A stretch of DNA of 64,000 nucleotides from Syngnathus acus (Eukaryota > Chordata > Actinopteri > Syngnathiformes > Syngnathidae): the NCBI RefSeq assembly GCF_901709675.1, contig NC_051095.1, positions 22,040,456-22,104,455 of the forward strand, written 5' to 3'. Both the position numbers and the translations under genes were made by a program. The notes beneath the pieces were generated by a model. The model worked only from the letters and a program-made list of their open reading frames with translations, was not told where the DNA came from and did no database searches. Below are positions 48,861 to 61,075 of the stretch, in pieces (position 1 is the stretch's first letter; every line of letters starts with the position of its first letter).

Positions 48861-49639
48861 TCCCCTCTAATAATATTAGGCCAAATTATCAACCTGAAAT
48901 GAATGAGGTTCACTCATAGCCACATCATTAAGATTGACACTGTCAGAGATTCAAAATTCTGTGCAGGCTCATATAGCTAGAAGGATAATCACAATTTTCA
49001 TTTTGCACTCATTGAAAAGTGAATGGAAATGAAAGCATGACAATAGCAACCACGCATGTTGCTTATACTGCATCAACTTACATTAAGTGACCATATGAAG
49101 TAATAAATGTATTAAAATCACTGTAGCTACGCTAAATGGTTCTTGTGCAGGGTGCAATAAAATCTCAAGACTATCAAGGTGTTGTAGAGTAAAATGTGTT
49201 TCCCCGTGTTAGAAAGCCGGCACTGGCCATGAGTCATCCAATGTGACAGCACTGTAAAATAAATATAAAAAATAACAAAATAAAAAAGTACGGCTAAGTA
49301 CAAAACATCTGAAGTGGCTTTCTGCGAGCCCTTATCCAAATCATATTGCACCCCTGTAGAAGTGGCTGAAACTGCAAATCTCTGTGATTATTGAGGAAAT
49401 TGTTATATTGACTGTTACATTAAAAACAATTGCAAAAATATTCATTTTTTCCCCCAATTTAATTTAGTAACGTATCATTTTTCCTTTTTACTGAAAGGCT
49501 ACTAATCAATTCATCCTACTTTTGTGTTCATGGTTTAAATTTATGTTTATTTTGGACCAAAAGACAACATTTTGAAGAAGAAAACCTCAATGTTTGGTCT
49601 CAATGACCCATGTGAAGTGTTGAACACTGTTTGCTTTGT
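48861..49639. other. Gene-free stretch
   Basis: AT-rich; no repeat or coding signal recognised. Confidence 0.4.
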
Positions 49640-50200
49640 GCACAGAGGCTCTCCTCAGCAGCTGAGCCTGCAGTGACAGAGGCAGGCTTCAGTGGGAAGG
49701 GAGGAGACGGCCAGATTGGGTGGAGGGAGACTCAGGGGTGACTTGTGAGAGGAGATGGGGTGGAGGGATGCGTGAGAGAGCTAAAAGACCAAGTTGGGGG
49801 TGTCAGCTGGTTCCCCCCTTCCTGTCAAAGCCTGTGAATAACACTCTGTGCCACCTCCACACCACACTGTCCTCACCTCCAATTAGCATGCTAATGAACT
49901 CGCGCACGTGTGTGTGTGTCACCTGAGGGCTCCATTCCACTTTAGAAGAAAACAGAAACAGGTTGGTATTCTGGGAAATGGCTGCTGCTCTGGTAATTGA
50001 GTGTGTGTCTGCATTTGAGCGTGCGTATTGTGGACTGTGACCCTGCGTTTACTTGCTGGTGTTCCCAGCTAAATAGGAATGTTTTCTCCGTCTCATTAGA
50101 TCTGTCATGGTGACCTTTGTGCCCCATGATTGCCGAGCATTAGACGTGAGCATGGATCAGGAACGTGATTAACGAATCAACCTCGAAAGATGCAGCGCTT
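49640..50200. promoter_or_regulatory. Candidate conserved noncoding element
   Basis: Complex sequence with CTCCAATTAGCATGCTAATG, a near-palindromic homeodomain/POU-like site at about 49877-49896. GGAACGTGATTAACGAATCA follows near 50159. There are no repeats beyond a short GTGTGT run. Confidence 0.35.
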
Positions 50201-50730
50201 AATGAGAGGATAGGAAAAAAGAATGCACCCATACAAATACAATAGTTGATTGAGACTTCAGCAGTCCCCTTTAGATCGCTGGGTCTGCGACCACTGCACA
50301 CTGTGGAAACAAAACAATGCAGATGAAATGTGCCACGGATCACAGAGGAAGGACTCAAGTGCACAATGACAAAGGAGATGCAGCGGTAAGACAGAACAAT
50401 GATTCTATTTTGCTCTTTTCCAGGCAGTCTCTCCCCACTAGACTGCAGAGGCTATTGGCCAGGTTTGAAGTGTCACTCCACCAGGGGTGTGTGATAGTTG
50501 ATTCACAGGATGTTAATGTCTCAGCTTCATGGACATCATTAGCGGAGAGATCAACTCAACATGCCTAAAAGAGGAAATGAATTCCATTACATCCACATAC
50601 ATTACATACATTAATAATTCTCAAGAGTTCTTTGAAAGAATCCTCTACTACTACTACTAATAATAATTGTTATTATATGATTATAGTAGTAGTAGTAGTA
50701 TTAACAGATTATGTCAATAACTATATTAAG
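50201..50730. other. Gene-free stretch
   Basis: Unremarkable sequence. A (CTA)n/(TAG)n inverted microsatellite lies at about 50647-50701 and could form a hairpin. Confidence 0.4.
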
Positions 50731-50885
50731 TCAAGATTCAAGAATTTTTATTGGCCATGTTTGAGCATGCCAAACAAGGAATTTGACTTCGGTACATCTC
50801 AGCCTCTGTTCAACATTTAGGTGACAAACAACACTCAGGACATGTGCGAAAATTGACAAATATTCTCAAACATCCCCTGATATTA
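50731..50885 (-). mobile_element. LINE 3' end, very short copy
   Basis: It shares TGCCAAACAAGGAATTTGAC, the CAGCCTCTGTTCAACATTTA stretch and CAAATATTCTCAAACATC with the 51.2-kb LINE, in the same orientation. Only the last 150 bases of the 3' UTR are present, so this is an extreme 5' truncation. It is followed by TTA/ATT repeats to about 50995. Confidence 0.8.
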
Positions 50886-51149
50886 AATAAAATATTACTA
50901 TTACTATTATTATTAATAATAATAAAAATAATAATTTTTATTATTATTGTTATTATTCACATGATGATGATGATTATTATTATTAATATTTTATTACTAC
51001 AGGTGTGCGTGGTTGTGTGTGTGACGTATGTGAGCATCTAATGTAGTAGTGCAAACATGTTTATAGACCACCCCTCTCAAAAATAGTAAGCTAAAAATAG
51101 CACCCTGATAATTAAAATGAATCTTATGCACACTGGGAGGCTGAATGGC

Positions 51150-51219
51150 AAGATTCAAAGCCCAAACTTCAGAACTGTGAGGCAGATGTGCTTACCACTA
51201 ATTCACCATGCTGCCATCT
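51150..51219 (-). mobile_element. SINE head fragment
   Basis: CAGAACTGTGAGGCAGATGT with CCACTAATTCACCATGCTGC matches the tRNA-like head of the GGAT-tailed SINE, read on minus. The body is absent. Confidence 0.6.
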
Positions 51220-52335
51220 GTTGGTTTAGTGAAGATTCAAGATTCAAAATTCAAGAGTTTTTTATTCGCCATGTTTGAGCGTGCCAAACAAGGAATTTGA
51301 CTTCGGTAAATCACAGCCTCTGTTCAACATTTAGGTGACTAACAACACTCCGGACATGTGAAAAATGGCAAATATTCTCAAACATCTCCTGATCTTAAAC
51401 TCCCAAGAGGGCAAGGAAAAACTCAAAACTCCAGCTAGGGGAAATGAGAAACCTTGAGAAGAGACCACAGATGGGAGGGTCCCTCTTCCAGGATGACCAG
51501 GCTGCAATGAATGCAGAGAGGACACATAGTACAAACAGTGTAGACAATTCAAAAAAGGTGTGGAGAGCAGGATGTTATTGCACAGCAATGACTCTGAGAC
51601 TCTAAGAGTGGTGTGAGTTCATCAGAGCAACAGCCTGGGGGAAGAAGCTGTCTCTGTGTCTGCTGGTTTTGGCGTTCAGAGCTCTATAACGCCGTCCGGA
51701 GGGGAGTAGTTCAAACAGACTGCAACCTGGGTGAGAAGGGTCTGTAGAGATGTTCCTTGCACGTTTCCTGGTCCTGGACAGGTACAAGTCTTGGATAGAT
51801 GGGAGGTTGATTCCAATTATCTTTTCTGCAGTCCTGATTGTCCGTTGCAGTCTGTGCTTGTCTTGTTTGGAGGCCGATCCAAACCAGACAGTGATGGAGG
51901 TGCAGAGGACAGACTGGATGATGGCAGTGTAGAAGGTCTTCAGCAGCTCCCGCGGCAGGTTGAACTTCTTGAGCTGTCTCAGGAAGTACAGCCTCTGCTA
52001 GGCCTTCTTCCAGAGTCTATGTGGCCGGTCCATTTCAGGTCCCGAGAGATTGTGGTTCCCAGGAACTTGAAGGTGTCTGTGGAGAGAATAGTATTACTGC
52101 GGATAGTGAGGGGTAAAAGTGGTGAAGGGTCTCGCCTGAAATCCACTGTCATCTCCACGGTCTTGAGCGGGTTCAGCTCCAGGTGATTTTGGCTGCACCA
52201 GTGGACGAGCCGCTCCACCTCCTGTCTGTACGCAGTCTCATCACCGTCCTGGATCAGTCTGATGAGAGTGGTGTCGTCTGCATACTTCAGGAGCTTCACA
52301 GGAGAGTCACCTGAGGAGAAATCGTTGGTGTAGAG

Positions 52336-53744
52336 CAGGGGTGTCAAACTCAATTGCACAGGGGGCCAAAATTCAAAACACACTTTAGGTCGCGGGCCGA
52401 ACAGAACAAACATTTATTGAACACACTAAAACTAACTTTTAACATAAATATAAATACAAAAGGACAGGAATGTTATTCTGGAATAAATAAACTTAAACTT
52501 TAAATAACTTAAAATATCTTGATCTCCATAAAAATATATCCAGTCAAAATTATACAAGTTAGAAATTGGAACATGCTGCAAAAAAAACGCCTGAAAAAAT
52601 AAATTAAAATGGTGACAGTGCTTGTACTTCAAGTAAACATTAAAATAATAAATCGTTTGATTTTCTTTGCTTTTATGTCATTTTAAATAAAAAACCTAAA
52701 TTTTAAATATCCCAAATGATTTTACTCTCCATAAAAATATCTCCTGTCAAAATTATACAAGATAGAAATATGAACATGCTGCAAAACAAAACCTGGAAAT
52801 ATAAAAACAACTTGTGCTTTTCAGCAATAACAAATAATGAATCAAATCAAATTTCGTTGCTGAGCTCAAAAACTCTGTTGAGAACTTTCCCCCGACTTAG
52901 CCAACGCACCTCTGTATGATAAGGAATGTCGGCAAACTCTGAATCTATACTCCGCATAAAGGACTGAAATTGCCGGTGATTTAAACCTCTACTTCGGATA
53001 AAGTTTACGGTTTGCGTTACAGTGCTCATTACATGGTCCATCTTCAGGACTTTGCCACACAGTGCTTCCTGGTGTATGATGCAGTGGTATGTTGTTAACT
53101 CACCAGTACAGTTCTCCTCCTGCATCTTTTTTCGCATCCTTCCTACTAGTCCACTTTTCTCACCGCACATAGCCGGTGCTCCATCAGTTGTAAGACCAAT
53201 AAGTTTGTCCCAGGGCAGTTTCATGTCGGTTACACTTTGACATACGTTTTCAAAAATGTCTTTTCCGGTCGTTGTCCCGTGCATCGGTTTAATGTCCAAT
53301 ATTTCCTCAGTAACACGCAAATCGGAGTCCACCCCACGGATGAAGATGGCTAGCTCTGCAGTGTCAGTCATGTCAGTACTTTCATCCACAGCCACATTAG
53401 CGCCACAAATGAGACAAACGGGCTTACCGGCAATGTCAGTAAACATATACTCAACCTCCCATCGGTTTTTAAAGGCTCTGTTTTCAGAATCAACTTTTCT
53501 CTTCGGCATCATGAGGGGCTAGCTTCACAATTACTTGCAGCAACAAGCACTTGACCTGATTGCCGCGGAAAAACGCTCGGCAAGGCAGCGAAAGCACTGC
53601 ATTATGGGATCTGTAGTTTATTGTGTTATCATCACTTCATATCGTCGGGCCATTAGTAACAATAATATAAAATGATCTCGCGGGCCGGATATAATTGCAT
53701 GCCGGGCCGGATGTGGCCCGCGGGCCTTGAGTTTGACACATATG
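52336..53744 (-). mobile_element. Internally deleted hAT transposon inserted in the LINE
   Basis: The ends are CAGGGGTGTCAAACTC at 52336 and, on minus from 53744, CATATGTGTCAAACTC (14 of 16 identical). The flanks GTGTAGAG (52328-52335) and GTGTAGAC (53745-53752) are an 8-base TSD with one change. The LINE reading frame resumes across the site, so the hAT arrived after the LINE. Both ends carry GGCCCGC-rich subterminal sequence. Confidence 0.9.
52847..53512 (-). pseudogene. hAT transposase, internally deleted and C-terminally truncated
   Basis: 221 codons. It starts [19 protein letters not shown] and keeps the first half of a BED-like finger (VCLICGANV). It then jumps straight to the catalytic-core start ([10 protein letters not shown]), so the finger's His residues and the intervening domain are deleted. 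Typical hAT blocks follow: [21 protein letters not shown] and [17 protein letters not shown], then a stop. The C-terminal part with the last catalytic acid is gone. Relatives are the ZBED/GTF2IRD2/FAM200-type hAT transposases. It is unlikely to be active. Confidence 0.8.
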
Positions 53745-54289
53745 GTGTAGACAGAGAAGAGCCGTGGGGAGAGGACGCACCCCTGAGCGGCTCCAGTACT
53801 GGTGGTCCGGGTGTCAGATGTGATGCCCCCCAGCCTCACACGCTGTCTCCCGTTGATCAGGAAGCTGATGATCCACTGACAGGTGGAGGCAGGCACCGTG
53901 AGCTGGATGAGCTTCTGTTGGAGGATGTCAGGAGCGATGGTGTTGAACGCCGAGCTGAAGTCCACAAACAGGATCCTGGGGTGTCCAGGTGGTGCAGGAT
54001 GTAGTGCAGTCCCATGTTGACCGCATCATCCACCGACCTGTTTGCCCGGTAGGCAAACTGGAGGGGGTCAAGCAGGGGGCCCGTGACATCCTTCAGGTGG
54101 TTCAGCACTAACCTCTCGAAAGATTTCATGACCACAGATGTCAGTGCGACAGGTCTATAGTCATTCAAACCTGTGATGGCGGGCTTCTTGGCCACTGGAA
54201 CGATGGTGGAGCTCTTGAAGCACGAGGGCACATCACACAGCTCCAGGGAACGGTTGAAGATCCTTGCAAAGGTGGGTGCCAGCTGCTAA

Positions 54290-55830
54290 GCACAATCTCT
54301 GCTCAGTCAAAATCTCTATGATTTCTCTGAACATCTCATTACTTTGAAAGTAACCTTGTAGTCAACCTTGCAGTCATCTTATCACTATATTTTTGATGCA
54401 CACATGGTGTGTGATACTGGATATCAAGTGGTTTGGTTCACATTTTGCACCTGTATTATATAGCAACACTAAACTTTGTACAGACAGATTTGAATTTAAT
54501 GTTCTCATTTCACCAGCGCTCATAGCTGCTTCTGGTGTATTCTTCTCATTAATGTGAAACATTCTTCTCAAATCACTCACCTAACACTGAGCGATAGCAT
54601 TTCTGAACTTATTATATCTCCACGGGCAATAGCATATCTTGTCTCAGTTTCGTCCCTTTGAGTGCATGTGGACGAAGAATGCCCGCAAAAAAATGTGTGT
54701 GTGAGTGTGTGTGTGCGTGTATGCACACACTCACAGTCACAGGCAGCAAAACAGTAACCTTTACAATAATCAGCTCTGTCTGGTGGGCCTCTTTAATTAA
54801 CCTTGTAGGAAATTAATCCCAGTGTTAAATGGACAAGAAAAAGATGTTTGATTACCACCGGGAGCCAACTGGGACTTCTGCCTCTGTCTAATTGACCAAG
54901 AAGAGAGAACAAGAGGAAAAGTAACCAGATTGTGAGACATAGGGCGAGAGAGAGAGCAAAGTATCTCAAATACTGCGGTGTTATTAGTGTCTGTGTGAAT
55001 GTCAGTTCGTTCCTGGAGCACTGATAAGGTTTCACCAGGAAGAGCAATGAGGGAGAGAGGAAGCTGAAGGGCAAACAATATGCCCATTCAATGTTGGAAA
55101 GTGGGCTTTGTCTGTGTGTCCATGCGTGTGTGTGTGCGTGTGTGTGTGTGTACATATTTATACATATTTGTCGATATGTATATGCATATTATTTGTTATT
55201 TTTATTTTTATTGACATTGCAACAGTGGAACCTTTAAATTCAACGGTCATTAAAGCATATAATTTGTAATTTGTCCCAAAATTTCAAGAACAACATATGC
55301 AAATGTTGACGCAAGACTCTATAACTCCCACAATTGTGAGTGGTTGCTGGTCTATTTGTGTTCTGACTGACTGCCGACCAGTCTGGAGTGTACACCGTCT
55401 CTCGCCAAAAGTCAGTTTTAATGATTGCACTTGTAAAACTCCTCATCAGGAACAAAAGGTCAATACGAGTCACTCATTGATTTTGCCAGTAACTAGAGTC
55501 ACGTGCTTTCACTGACTGTTATTTTATTAAAAAAAAAAAAGTCCCATTTACTTTGGTGATTACACCTTTTGAATGTTGAAGATGAAAACCTGGATCGTTT
55601 GGTCGTGGAAAAAATATCACTACCTGATATGAATATTTTTAATCAAGCATCTGCTTGTCTTGAGCCCACGGAATGTGAGGTGACCAAAAGCCACTGAACT
55701 GGCCAATAGTGGAAAAAAATACAGCGACTCCTTCCCGCGTACTCGGCGAGTGATCCTCAATCCCTTCACTGCACTTGTTTGATTCCGTGACACTTTCAAC
55801 ATTGGACCTTTTCATCTACAGGACAGGTAC
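54290..55830. other. Gene-free stretch; contains candidate element 54755-55090 and a SINE scrap
   Basis: The patch 54755-55090 is complex and repeat-free (GGCCTCTTTAATTAACCTTG, GGAAATTAATCCCAGTG) and may be a conserved element. A piece at 55333-55411 (TTCTGACTGACTGCCGACCA, GTGTACACCGTCTCTCGCC) matches the middle of the GGAT-tailed SINE. GT runs lie at about 54690-54720 and 55120-55150. Confidence 0.35.
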
Positions 55831-55831
55831 G

Positions 55832-55864
<33 letters not shown>

Positions 55865-55945
55865 CCATCCATCCATCCATCCATCCATCCATCCATCCAT
55901 CCATCCATCCATCCATCCATCCATCCATCCATCCATCCATCCATG
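55831..55945. repeat. CCAT/ATGG tetranucleotide microsatellite
   Basis: About 28 CCAT units with one CCGT interruption. It has the tail unit of the SINE family but no SINE body beside it. Confidence 0.95.
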
Positions 55946-57060
55946 TTTCTACTGTGGCCAACCCCGAATCAAGGTGAGCTTGTCGAGAATCAAGGTGAGC
56001 TTGTCGAGAATCTGGCACTTCTTCTCAGTCAGGCACATGTGATGTGGGAATGGCAATTACACTATTTAAATTTTGTCCTTACATATCACCCTGAGCATCA
56101 AAATTAAATCCTTGTCCCAGACTCCATAGTCCTGCTGCTAAGGAGATCATCATACCTGTAGTCCAGGTTGTTTGTGTACTTTAAATTGATTGAGACAAGG
56201 GTGGTTGATGCCTTGTAGATGTTCAAGTTTTTGAAGGGTCTCAGAATGAAAAGCTATTTATTCTAGAAGTGTTACGTCCTGCGGAGTTATGGTGGGATAT
56301 ATAAATAGCGGCACATATATGACAATTTAGTTTGATTTCCTGCAGGAACTGCAAATATAAGTGGCCGTACCACTTTGCCCAGATGTGCTGTAAATCCTTC
56401 AGATCATCCATGAGATTGGTGGGTCGGAAAATACATTGTACTCTTGGGGAAATAACTGAGCACCAAACAACAAACGCCGGGGCTCATTTGAGAACCACAC
56501 TAAAATTTTGACTCACCCCTGACTCTAATCCCACATTATTTTGAAGCATATAAGAACTTTAGTGAGTACAAATACAGTTTTCTCACCTAACCATAAAAAT
56601 ATGTGAGTTTTTATTTGGAGTGCACCCACTCTTATATTAAATTCACAGGAATACTTTACTCATGCAGTTATGTGGGTTTCATTGACTTGAGTATTGATAA
56701 TCATTTTGTTCATTTGATTTGAAGCAGTTTGTGGTTAAGGTCACCTAAAATTTCACATTCCGTAATCCTGCACTGGTACCTTTGCCTTCGAGGCTGAGCA
56801 GATGCTTCCTCGCTCTTCTTCTAAGATCTCACTGCACTGACCTCAGCTCCCCATGACTCATCCCCGCTGTGCACTGGCTCTATGTGTAGTGAGACTATGT
56901 GTGTGTTGGCTTTGTTCATCGGTGTGTGTCGACCTCCCGAATCGCTCCTGGTGACTGTATCAATAAACCACAAGACAGCGAAGGCAACCAGTGAGGCCTT
57001 GGACTTTTGGCTGCCTACTTGCTCTTTTGTGAGTCCATGTAGCCCATACACACATACACA
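55946..57060. other. Gene-free stretch
   Basis: A direct repeat of GAATCAAGGTGAGCTTGTCGA occurs twice in tandem, slightly shifted, at about 55965-56010. The rest is unremarkable. Confidence 0.4.
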
Positions 57061-59435
<2,375 letters not shown>

Positions 59436-59457
59436 AACACACACACACACACTCACA

Positions 59458-59534
<77 letters not shown>
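59436..59534. repeat. CA microsatellite, about 95 bases
   Basis: Nearly uninterrupted (CA)n. Confidence 0.95.
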
Positions 59535-59536
<2 letters not shown>

Positions 59537-59989
59537 GCAGTACAAACTTTAGAAACCCTTTTTATGGGTCTAAATATCAACTTTATAATTCACCATGATT
59601 ACCACATGGTATATTTGTCCTTGTTATATTTGTGTTAATTATTTAGAAAACAAAGTTTTTGCTGACATGCTCAAAAGCTTCATCATACGGGCAGTCACAC
59701 ATCAAGCGTATAACTGTTTTTCGAGTGGAAAATGAACACAAAATGGTGAGTTAAGTTGAAAACAAATATGGCAGGGAGATATGTTCAACATTAGACCTTG
59801 AGTCCTTCAATTTAGTGTTGATAGCTTAAGGAGTTTTGATAAGAAATTTTAGATATCCACAAGAGTATGGATCCAGGCAGCTAGATAGATTGGTGGAACA
59901 AACTTGGGTTTTACACAGTATATGCAATATTGTGCAAAAATTATCTGCAAAAAGCAAATAAGGTAGGCTATATTTTGCCAATTTGCTCT

Positions 59990-60325
59990 CATGCAGGCAG
60001 CAAGGAGCAATGTTTAGCACATCTGCCTCATAGTTCAGAGACGCAGGTTTCAATTCCGGCTCTGTCCTTCCTGTGCGTGCCTGTGTGGGTTTCCACTGGG
60101 TACTGCGGTTTCCTCCCACACACCATTGCTTGTTTGTCTATGTGGACCCTGTAATTGGCTGACAACCAGTTCAGGGTGTACCTCAGCTACTGCCTGAAGT
60201 CAGCTGGGATAGGCTACAGCAAGCGCGTGACCCTCGTGAGGAGAACCTGTTCGGATGATGGATGGATGGATGGATGGATGGATGGATGGATGGATGGATG
60301 GATGGATGGATGGATGGATGGATGG
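59990..60325 (+). mobile_element. GGAT-tailed SINE, near full length with expanded tail
   Basis: The head at 59990-60062 has TAGCACATCTGCCTCATAG (box A region) and CAGGTTTCAATTCC (box B-like). The body continues through GTTTCCTCCCACACACC and ACAACCAGTTCAGGGTGTAC. The tail is a pure (GGAT)n run at 60257-60325. A body segment between 60125 and 60150 is shortened against the copy at 767-1135. No TSD was found. Confidence 0.85.
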
Positions 60326-60942
60326 GAAGAAATACGTAACATTGGATTAAAACGATATGTAATTAATAAGTAAAGTGTGGTGCTCAAGAACCTCACAAAA
60401 CTCTGAATCAGGTTTGTGTGTAAAAGAAAATATACAAAGCTTCACCAGCTATGCAAACATACTCTTTCATTCAGATGGAATGGAAATAAGACTTTAGTAA
60501 TCATCTTAAATATAGAAAAAGTGAAAAATAGAAGAACACGTGAGAATGAAAATAGAATTTGAAAAATGGCGGGAATGTATTTGTTCAGAGAATGGCAGAA
60601 GTTCAACATACTGTCTCAAATACAGATAGTAAATGCAGCCACCTTTTATTCGTGATATTAAACATTTTATTTCTTTGTGTGTGTGTGTCAGCAATTATTT
60701 GTAACATATTTATTGTGAGAACTGTGATTTTTAGTTATTGGGAGTACAATGGAAATGTTGCTAAAAGATATTGTGCGGGTCGGATGCAAAAACATTTCTG
60801 TTTCATCACCCGAGAGAAATGTGGTAACTATAGGAGCTGTATAGCACGGTGATAACAAAAGTGATGAATCCAATGTTTTTTTTTCGATTTCTATTTTAAT
60901 TTCATGCCAATCTCTCGAAACACACAGACAGTAATGCACCAT
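60326..60942. other. Gene-free stretch
   Basis: AT-rich; no gene or repeat recognised apart from short GT runs. Confidence 0.4.
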
Positions 60943-60967
60943 TACACACAGACACACACGCACGCAC

Positions 60968-61007
<40 letters not shown>

Positions 61008-61075
61008 ATACACATGTATACACACACGCACACACGTATACACACACGCACACACACGCACACACACACACGCAC
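60943..61075. repeat. CA microsatellite with CG and TA interruptions
   Basis: About 130 bases of CA repeats broken by CACG and GTATACAC units. The longer period (ACGTATACACAC...) repeats about three times. Confidence 0.93.

Larger units (their letters stand above)
51236..54289 (-). mobile_element. 5'-truncated Jockey/L2-like LINE, split by a hAT insertion
   Basis: On the minus strand, 54289-53753 encodes the start of the reverse transcriptase ([20 protein letters not shown], then [29 protein letters not shown] and AQGCVLSPRLFS). After the hAT element at 52336-53744 it resumes (KLLKYADDTTLIRLIQDGDE, LNPLKTVEMTVDFRR, FKFLGTTIS). YADD is the catalytic box. The 3' UTR ends at about 51236 with TTGAATC-type repeats. 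The endonuclease domain is missing by 5' truncation. At least one frame change (LFSVYT region to SGRRPSRG) shows decay. Subfamily not assigned. Confidence 0.88.

Noticed and set aside
55831-55945. Regular tetranucleotide array considered as a CRISPR or minisatellite
   Set aside because: There are no spacers and the unit is 4 bases; it is a microsatellite in a vertebrate genome.
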